DNA of 64,000 bases, from assembly GCA_903813345.2 (NCBI GenBank), contig CAIIXF020000002.1, positions 26,428,455-26,492,454 on the forward strand. Direction: 5' to 3'. This document shows positions 50,573-59,700 of this stretch, one piece after another. A program made the translations under genes and the position numbers. The stretch's first letter is position 1; each line of letters starts with the position of its first letter. This DNA is from Owenia fusiformis. Taxonomy: Eukaryota > Annelida > Polychaeta > Sabellida > Oweniidae. Below the pieces are notes generated by a model. That model saw only the letters and a list, made by a program, of their open reading frames with translations, did no database searches and had not been told where the DNA came from.

Positions 50573-50934
50573 TTCAAAATTATTATTTTTAAATCAGAAT
50601 TGAAAAAAGAAATTGAAAAAATCTAAATCGTATTATATGTTTTTTTCGTGAAATATGATATCTTGATCAACTTATCAAATATTTCTTCACGTATTACTAG
50701 TATTCGATTATTCTCAGTCAACAGTACTTTCAAGGTTTACAGTATCGGTATATATATCGTATACTATATGATTTCTATTAGCAGAGAAACAATAACTCAA
50801 GACAGAAAATATTTTATTCAAAAATATTGCAAATACTGTAACATTGAAATGTCATGAGATTAAATAAAACAGGAACACTAAAATGAGAAACATATACAAT
50901 AACATGCCCTTTAGTGATAGTCTACATGTTGAAG

Positions 50935-51321
50935 TCACTTGTCGTTTTCCTGGTCTATAGGCCTACATGCTTGTCCTCTTTTTTTACAATGCGCAAGAAG
51001 ATTTCTTCTTTGTTTGAATTTTGCATGGCATGTACAAATGTAATCCCTTCTTTTGCTGTGCACATCTAACTCATGTTGTTTTCTCATTCTCCTGCTCGTG
51101 CATACTTTTTTACAAATCTTGCATTTCTCAGGCATCTTTTGGATGCAGTTTTCTTCGTGTCGTTTTCTGTTACTGTTATTTGCAAAAACCTTTTCGCAGC
51201 TACCGCATTTTATTTTAGTTTTATTGTTATCGTGTTTTGCAAGGTGAGCTAAAAAATTATCCCTTCTTTGAAAATTTCGTCCACATTCTGAACAAAGAAT
51301 TGTATTATCTTTTGTGTGCAT
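50935..51321 (-). CDS. C2H2 zinc-finger ORF, 128 residues, probably transposon- or retrocopy-associated
   Basis: Four finger-like units in order from the Met at 51321: CSECGRNFQRRDNFLAHLAK then H, a full C2H2; CGSCEKVFANNSNRKRHEEN then C, a C2HC variant; CKICKKVCTSRRMRKQHELD then VH, a full C2H2; and CTCHAKFKQRRNLLAHCKK, where the first Cys pair has one spacer residue and the last ligand is Cys. It is rich in Lys and Arg, so nucleic-acid binding is likely. It is intronless and stops after ENDK. It sits inside the 6.4-kb inverted-arm structure, so it may belong to that element. A pseudogene or a truncated exon is also possible. Confidence 0.6.
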   Translation of the reverse strand: MHTKDNTILCSECGRNFQRRDNFLAHLAKHDNNKTKIKCGSCEKVFANNSNRKRHEENCIQKMPEKCKICKKVCTSRRMRKQHELDVHSKRRDYICTCHAKFKQRRNLLAHCKKRGQACRPIDQENDK

Positions 51322-51900
51322 ATCGTTATTATGTCTGATGAGAGCAAAATACTGGCCATGGCAGAAAAACGTGCAAATATTGTCCTACCACAAGACCCAT
51401 AGCCATTGATATTAGTGGGCATTTTACTGCTTGAAATTGTAAACTTGGTAACCCAGTAGACTTTTATTTCTTGGGATTAACTCCAGCAAGTAATTTAGAA
51501 AACATACGTTTTGTAACACTCATATTAGTGAGTTTTCGCAACTCCCATATAGCACTCCCTTATAACGTATTACTTATGATCGTGTTTATTAAAGTATAGG
51601 GCATTATTATATCGCTATCTAGCTAGCGACAGTATGATTGGTCAAAACCGGGTCACATGTCGTGGGATATCTGGCGATATTCAATGGCAATGCTAATCAG
51701 ATAAGACAAACGTGAGATATCTAGCGATATCCCACGCTCCCGGGAATTTTCAAAGAATTTGTTTTCGTTCAGTGTAAATAATTTAGTTCAGAAGTCAAAA
51801 TGGCAGACGAACCGAGTAGATTCGTATATATTTCAATGTTAACCTTTGACTTAATAATATTAGGGATGTTTAGCTAGCTATATAGACAGTGATATAATAA

Positions 51901-52038
51901 AACAAATATTTCACTCTATTTTCGGTGAATACCTGTAGCACTTTCACAAGGTGATATTCCACTTGCCCTTCGGGCTTCGTGGAATATCACTTGTGAAAGA
52001 TGTACAGGTATTCACCTCAATAGAGTGAAATATTTGTT
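51901..52038. repeat. 138-bp strong hairpin
   Basis: AACAAATATTTCACTCTATT at 51901 pairs with AATAGAGTGAAATATTTGTT ending at 52038. The inner arms carry TGATATTCCAC...CCTTCGGGCTTC...GTGGAATATCA. Nearly the whole length can pair, with a short GCCCTTCGGGC-type tip. Confidence 0.85.
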
Positions 52039-52198
52039 CAGTATCTATACGCAAAAACACAAGTTATACTATAAGTGAGTTGCGAACACTCTCTATTTTA
52101 TTGAGCTATCCGTATTATCGCCGATATTTTAGAGTCTCTAGAAGATTATATACCTGGCACACAGTCTGTACCACAGACATTGTCGAAAATATATACAG

Positions 52199-52338
52199 AA
52201 TATCACATCATTTTGAGTGATATCATTTTTATCGCCGAGTTGATATCAAATATCAACACGAGTGAGCGAAGCGAATGAGTGTTGATATTTGATATCTACG
52301 AGGCGATAAAATGATATCACGAGAAATTATGTGATATT
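52199..52338. repeat. 140-bp strong hairpin
   Basis: AATATCACAT ... GTTGATATCAAATATCAACA ... GTGTTGATATTTGATATC ... ATGTGATATT, with a tip GAGTGAGCGAAGCGAATGAG. It has the same design as the hairpin 160 bp upstream but different sequence. Similar GATATCAC words continue to about 52650. Confidence 0.8.
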
Positions 52339-52699
52339 GGGTTTATCCCATGATTACGATCACCTTGTGATATAGTTCATCATAAATACAATTTTTAATC
52401 GTTATTTAGCAGCCTTCTAATCAAATTATATACACAATCGTAATTTAATACACCAATGAAACTTAAAGAGAATAAATTAATGGACCTTTTTTCTCAAAAG
52501 AGAATAAATTATCTGACCTAATTCCCAACAATATTGTGGCGCGAAATGCAAATGTGATATCACGCGGATATGCGTGAGATAAACGATATCACACGCATAT
52601 GAGTTTGATAAACGATTTTCTGGAAAATATCACACGAATTTCAATGATATCAGAAATATCAATAGCTGTTATTGTACAGATAACACATTAATCGTGGGA

Positions 52700-53700
52700 T
52701 AATAAGATGTATTGTATTATTAAAAACAGTTTGCCAGAAGGTTTGAAAGTACGAATGCATAGCACACATCAAATTAGCATCGCAAGTGCGACCTCTTCAT
52801 TGCAAATCACACAAAGTCTATCTTGAACAGCAAGGCGTTCATATCTTCCAGTTTCAATTTGGAAAACAATGGTATTATTGTTATCGCATATTTTGTCTGG
52901 TGCATTTGTTCGAAAAAATCAAGGCACATAGTAAATGAAAGAGGATAATATCAGATGATATCGATATTAGTCATGTTGACTTTGCTGCTATAATACTTTT
53001 AACGCCAAGTTATATTTCATACCTCTATGTATCTAATTCAAAATAATATCCATCAAGAACTTAGGTCTTCAATGAGTTTTGATCGAATGATACGCTGAAA
53101 ACTTTTATTGAGAGCTGAACATTCAGCATCAATTGTATTGTGAAATAAAACATTTAAAAAAACTAGATTTCATATGTTTTCCCATTGTAATTAGCTTGGT
53201 TTGTTCGTTATTTTCTCTTCAGTAACAATTTAATGTAATAAGTCTGTCAACTTGGATTTTATTTGTTCTGGAAGAGAAGTTCAATTGGTCCGACATTCAC
53301 TCTGATGATATATTTTTAGTCTTGGTCGCATTGCTGGTATAGCAGTATCAATGCAATTGTAAAATTCATAATCCATGGCTAGATACTAGGTAGCAACCTC
53401 AGGTTTCATTTGGTATGGAAATTATGATTTGATATCAAGAATTAAAAAAGTTATAGCATATTTTGAAAAAGTGGCGTTTTTTGTCTTACCTTGTATTACT
53501 TCCTAGATCTTCAATAATTACGGTAAAACTAAAAAGGGAAAGAAGAAGACACCGAGCTATGTCTAGCTCAAATAAGCCCCGATTCCTCTGCCAGCGCCCT
53601 GCCGATTGAGTATTTTGTTCAGAAATGAATGCAATTCTGAACAAAAATAGAGCAATGACCTGATAGCATAGATGGGCAATATTCTAACCATTGGAATTTA
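52700..53700. other. Interior of the inverted-arm structure, nothing recognised
   Basis: AT-rich. I see no ORF of useful length, no tandem repeat and no RNA gene. Confidence 0.4.
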
Positions 53701-54262
53701 CAACTGACATGTAACGGTCTATCGGAGACGTTTTAAGAGAAGATTTAAAACTTTAGATTCTTGTAATAATAGATGTAACACACATGTATAAAGATTCCTG
53801 AATGATGTTCATGCTATTGCCCCGAACCGGTCCGTCTTCTCGCTGCAAGCAGGATGAAATTCTTTGTCACAAAGTTTGGCATTTTTTATAAAATCAAACG
53901 CGCGTCATTGAAACTCACAATATGTAAATAGCATGTCATTTACATCATACCTTGATGGGGAAAAATAGATCTTATATGTTAGAAGTACTAAATAAAAGTT
54001 ATCGTGAAAATGAGACAGTCGTTCTCGAGAGAAAAGAGCATAAATGCGCATTTAGAGAGTTTTGGTCCGTTTAAAAATCTGTAAAAAATTGGGGTACTTA
54101 AAAGCATCGGGAGGAATCATATATTTCAAATTAGACACGAGGAAGTCAATATTGAGCAAGTTATGGCTGTTTAAAATTCAAATAAAACCGTTAACCCGTG
54201 CCGGTCCAGCTTTTGACCCGTGCCGGTCAATTTTCGTTAGCTGCGTATACCAAGGGTGATTA

Positions 54263-55549
54263 TTACATTTTAGATAAATTGACTTGAAGACACTTAACCC
54301 TCTATTATCAGGTTTCCCAGAAAAATTCTGGTACAATCGCTGAGGTCAATATCACTCCGCGGCGAACTTAAAATGAGATTCTCCGCTCAACTTTGACATG
54401 TTTTCAGATAAATTCGGACATATCTTATAAATACTGAGAAAATTGCAAATTCAAAATCATTGTATTTCTGAGCTCCAATATCCCTTCTTTTGATAAATAT
54501 AGGTTTTGTGGACAGGAACCCCAGTAGAATATCTCCACAACGATATACGTCCATGCTCTAAGTCTTCCTTACCCCGCAGTCTCCTGAGACCATTTGTTCG
54601 ACGTTTCGGCCAAGTATTCTTAAACTCGAATGACATAACACTTGCAGGATAATGTGTGGGGAAAAGTGTGGATATTATCCTTTCAAAAAGTATTTTACTT
54701 ATATATTAATCATAGTCACAGGCTGCATCAATCAACACTACTATTATCAAAATGACGATTTCAGTAGTAGGAAAACCTTGTTTTAACAGAATTGACACGC
54801 ACTATGGAGCTAGAGTTGTGACGTCATAATGGTATAATGTCTTGCCGCGATGCTGTAATTGTTTATTACTTGGAAACAGTTTACGATTTTTCCTAAAATA
54901 AAATAATTGTAATTGGTCATATTCTGAATTATGACGTAATAGTTGATATAATAGCAAACCATTAAATATCCCAAAATTCGAAAAAGGAAATAAGTCATTA
55001 CATACGTAATAACAAAAAGTACTTGGACCAGGTAAAGCTTGGTGAATACGTTAATAGGAGAAAACTACATTTTTGCACCGAAACATTCGGCACATGATCA
55101 TAGCATAATTCAACATGACTCAAAAAGCACAATGGTTTCTTCTTCTATGGTTAGGCATCCTCACAAATTGGTAAGTTCAAAATTGCTCATGCCTATAACC
55201 TTAGTTGTAATAATTAGCCTAGAACTAGAAGTCAAATTTGCCACACTTGAGTAGTTTTTATCTCTTCTCAAAATCACAATATGCCGTACGGCTCTCTTAG
55301 AAAATGTGACTGCTAAATTATCAGAGGGCAGTGATTCTAAGGCGACTGTAGAAATGTTACCGACCACAGAAATGATAGACCGTACAGTTGCCATAGAAAA
55401 TGTGATCGATGCTTGAACTACACTGTAGATGGAAATCATAGATCAACCGACCGACAGTCCGACATTCAACGTTTTTAACGATACGAAAGTTCCCTGACAA
55501 TAAATTTCTGAGGATGAAGATTATTTGAAGAATCAACAAAATCCTACTA
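54263..55549. other. Intergenic stretch, mostly unremarkable
   Basis: No gene supported. About 55270-55410 contains GTGACTGCTAAATT / AAATGTGATCG and GACCGTACGG-like words that look like a decayed relative of the 46987 MITE. Confidence 0.35.
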
Positions 55550-55551
55550 TC

Positions 55552-56113
55552 AAATCAAGAGCACATAAAATCTGTTGAAACAAAGATTTCTCGCGTCATT
55601 GGTTCTCTTTATCACATTAAACATCTACTTCAAATAGACAGTTTCAAAACAATTTACTACTCATTGATACACTCTCAATTAAATTATTGCAACATAATCT
55701 GGGGTAACACATTTAAATCATTTTATGATCGTCTACATAAACTGCAGAAACAATTCTTAAGGCTAGCTTTAAATAAGGATAGACTTTCTCACTCCGCTCC
55801 CCTATTTAAAGATCTTAGAATATTAAATATTTTTGATGTCAACAGATATTGTACTGGTCAGTTCATGTACAAAATCTTTAATAAGCACCCCAGTCTTCCA
55901 AAAAATCTATTTCAAGACTTGTTTGATATCAACATTAATAGTCATCATCATTACACAAGACAATTGCATTATTTTCATATCCCTAAATGCTCTAAACTTT
56001 CCCTTCGCTATCTGGGTCCTAATCTTTGGAATGCTCTACCACATGATATTAAAAAATGCTCCACTCTAAATATTTTCAAATCTTCATATAAAAAACTACT
56101 CATCTATCGATAA
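55552..56113 (+). pseudogene. 3' coding end of a non-LTR retrotransposon (reverse-transcriptase protein C-terminus)
   Basis: The open frame from about 55552 to the TAA at 56111-56113 reads EHIKSVETKISRVIGSLYHI, SLIHSQLNYCNIIWGN, LHKLQKQFLRLA, and NLWNALPHDIK near the end. This is the standard C-terminal part of CR1/Jockey-like RT proteins, from the end of the RT domain onward. The catalytic region and endonuclease are absent: the copy is 5'-truncated, as usual for target-primed insertion. The frame is intact, which suggests a fairly recent insertion. Confidence 0.85.
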
Positions 56114-56390
56114 TGTATAATACCAATATCATACTATACTGTTGATTTTATACTGGTACCCGATTTTTGTAACATTTTTACATTGTACATCCTTAGATTA
56201 ATTGTTAATACCATTTTTATATACCTACATGTAACATAATATAAGTGTTTTCTTTTATATGTAGTCTAGTTGTCATTTTAATGATTTCTGTTAAACCGCA
56301 ACATATACCCACTAGGGTGTCTAGCGGCTTGTTTTTTTATAGTGTATATTATATAAGAATTATGAAATAAATAATTGAATTGAATTGAAT
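56114..56390 (+). mobile_element. 3' UTR and TTGAA-repeat tail of the non-LTR element
   Basis: Follows the RT fragment. CTAGGGTGTCTAGCGGCTTG at about 56313, an ATGAAATAAATAATTG end, and then three TTGAA units up to about 56390. A microsatellite-like 3' tail, rather than poly(A), is common in CR1/L2-type elements. Confidence 0.7.
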
Positions 56391-56623
56391 ACCAATTAAA
56401 TTAAATATGTAAAACGATGGCCACTGTAATATAAAAACATCTCTACTTATTTTATATAGCAAATCCTTTTTTGGCCAAGTTGAATATTCCCTGTTTAGTC
56501 GTAGGTCTATATCTCAGTCATGTTAGAAACAAAAAAAACGACCCGTTGCCTCTTTACTTGACGATTACAGTTATATGAATGTGCAATAATCAACAATAGA
56601 AAAATCGAAATACATTATTTCAG

Positions 56624-56712
56624 GGTTGCCTGCATAACACCCAATGGAACGCATGTACTAATGAACCAATTGCTAGATGGGTATGACAAGCGAGTGCGGC
56701 CATATCCCCCAG
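56624..56712 (+). CDS. Channel exon a: N-terminal extracellular helix region
   Basis: Codes [17 protein letters not shown] then [12 protein letters not shown]. The DxYDKRxRP motif is the conserved start of the ligand-binding domain in GluCl, GABA and glycine receptors. The acceptor leaves a codon phase that needs at least one more upstream exon, which I could not identify. Confidence 0.75.
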
Positions 56713-59700
56713 GTACGCCATCATTTATTGAACAGCGGTGTAACGGCCACATTTGTGTAATATAAACGAACCACCTTGCTTGCCTAAAATATTTGAATAT
56801 TTAAAAACTACTTTTTCTAAATTGCTTTGAATGCAGAAGGATATATTCCAAACGAAATGTAATACAAATAAGAGTATTACAGGTGCATTACATAATATAT
56901 ACCTCCATTATAGTCATTTGTTTTGTTTTTTGCAACAATGAGCATCGATGAGAACCAGTCAATCTGCCTGCAAAAAACTTTTTTCATTTGGTTTATCCTT
57001 TGTTTTTAGGAGGTGGCCCTGTCGTCATAAGACTTAACACATTTATTCACGCCATGGGCTCTTTCAACGTTCACACTATGGTTTGTATTAAATATATAAA
57101 CTCAAGTCACTTGCGATAATTACAATATATACTAAATACGTTGTTTTTATTGCCTAACAAGGTCTGTAGTTTTAGCAGAATATGCCACATTTAAATATTA
57201 AAGTTCAGCGATATTAAAGCTAATTTTATCCAATAATTCAAACTCGTTACTCTGTTGATTGGTGTATTTTTGATGAGACTCGACCCCGATAAAGACACGT
57301 TTTCCGAATGCGTCAATTGATTCATCCCCCTAAGCAGGTGTCCATTATCCGGGGGTAAAAAGAAAGACGTATTCTGGATTTTGAAGCCCTGTGATCCGAG
57401 GATGCAATTGATTGGAAACAATATTTTCTGCGTTTCGCAAATATTCGTACAATTTACAAAACGTCAAATTACAAAAAAAACATTGAGTGACTCAATTTTA
57501 ACATTACCTTGACATCAATTGCCCTGTGTTTTTCAATTTAGGATTATATGGTCAATCTATATTTTCGGATGTATTGGACAGACAGTAGGCTGGCGCATAA
57601 CTCCACAAACGAGACACTCCAGCTGTACCATACCCAAACAGAGAATATATGGCTCCCAGATCTGTTCATACCTGTAGAAAAAGATGGACGAGTTCATGAA
57701 ATTACCGTTCCGAATAAACTTTTACGATTATCACCCGACGGGGAACTAGTGTTAAGTCAGAGGTATTGATGAAACAAGTGTATTTTAGATATTCCGGATT
57801 TAAGGGATATGAGATTAGGAAGTTATGAAGCCATTAGCTACCAGAGTCCTATTATGTAAAATGTAACGTTTATTACGCGGTAAACAGCATACAAAAATAT
57901 GTCATATTCCGCAACGAATATGGCATATTCACTTGCGGTGTATGACAGATTCGCGGTATATAGCATACACATTAACCAATGAGAACATGATACGGAAGTA
58001 CGCAATTGTCAATTGCATCGATTGAACGAACAAGTAAAACGTTATAAATAATTATAATATTGCTGAATCAACGTTAACAATACTGTGTATCGAATATATC
58101 AACTTAGCAGAAGTATCAGTCACCAATCTCGCGTAATAAACTTACTCAATCAATCCAGGATTAATATATTAGTATTCGACGCACTAAATAAATTGGTAAT
58201 CCAGCGTAGTTTTACATTAAGATTCGATTCTTGCAACCAATCAAATCGAGACTTTCTGTATCACGTTTTCACCTGCGGTATATGTCATATTCACCTGCGG
58301 TATATGGCATATTCCCCAAGTGAGTATGACATATTCCGCAGGTGAGTATCGGGTATTCACTGAAATCAATGTATCGCATATTCACTGCGGAATATCGCAT
58401 ACTCACCTGCGGAATATGCCATATACCGCAGGTGAGTATGGCATATTCACCCGTATCACAAATACCGCGCAACCATGAATGTATGCCATATACCGCGTAA
58501 CAACGTTCACAGGGCTATGTAGCATACTTTTTACCATCGAACTCAGAACGCAATTCCTTTAATTTTCAGATTAACACTGGTAATGTCATGCCAAATGTAC
58601 CTGTACAAGTTTCCTATGGACAATCAAACATGTAGAATTCAAATTGAGAGCTGTAAGTAAAACCGTAGTTTACATTCAAAGAACATCTGTACGTTTTTAT
58701 AGATTTTATTAAATGAAGTATTACATATTTGCAAAACTTTTTGGCATGGGGAGACGGCTATCTATCGATCAGAGCTTGCGTATACAAAAGGCATTCGGAG
58801 CTCGGCGTCTGTAACAAATGAATGATATTTTGCATGCCTTGTTAGTCATTTTTATAAATCAGCCGTTTAGTGAGGTTAATTTAGCTGATCATATGCTTGA
58901 CGTCCCGCAACAAACCGTCGTGTATTGCATTTCTACATGGTTAAAAATATTGACAAACTTTGACTAGTACTGCGAAAATACATACATGACGTTAGTTGCA
59001 ATTGAGAGAACCTTTTGAAATAATAATTAGAACACCAATAAAAATTCACAATTTGTTCAATGGACGATTGACATCCATGCGTCACGACTACAATTCGAAT
59101 TTTCTTATATGGACGCTTTCACGTTTTGAAGGCAAATGGGATCAGCAATAAGTTTACCTTTACTTAACCTCCTAATTTAGGTCTGATTTGAATAAGATTA
59201 CCTGTACAATATTGTCCTTGCGAAGTGTGCAAAACAGTAACCGTTCGTATTGCAAATAATATTATTAAATTTGAGATGGTTTACGAGACTTTTTATCTAG
59301 AATATTGCATATTATCAATTTCTACTAATGCTTCAAGTAATTTCCTGACCGTTTTTCAAAATTCAAAATCATTTTAGAAATATCGTCTACGAGATCGTGT
59401 TACTCTGTGTTTTTATTCAGAATTGAGTAAGGACAAATATATTTTGTTTTGGTATTTTGACACCATAATGTTACGCTAATTGTACCCAGTTTCTACCCTT
59501 TGCATTCGTTTGACTTCACTTCTTAAAAGAGAGCTTCGTAGTTTAACTAGACTCTGCGCGCATGGTACCCAGTTTCGTGCGACGTGTAATAGTGAATCTG
59601 GCTCAAATTGATCCAATTACTCATTTGCCTGATAAACATAGTATAATGTAACGGAAGTTAGAACATTATGGAAAATTAATTAACCATTGAATTTATTCAT

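Larger units (their letters stand above)
47889..54262. mobile_element. 6.4-kb structure bounded by about 550-bp near-identical inverted arms
   Basis: The left arm is 47889-48438 and the right arm 53708-54262, inverted. They share the ends ATCACCCTTGGTATACGCAG / CTGCGTATACCAAGGGTGAT, and the matched pairs TTGACCGGCACGGGTCAAAA, CGAGAACGACTGTCTCATTT and GACGCGCGTTTGATTTTATA. Only scattered differences are seen. The interior holds the second copy of the 2999 repeat, a 22-bp tandem repeat, a C2H2 zinc-finger ORF and two strong hairpins. This could be a foldback transposon or a long-TIR DNA transposon; target duplication is not clear. Confidence 0.75.
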
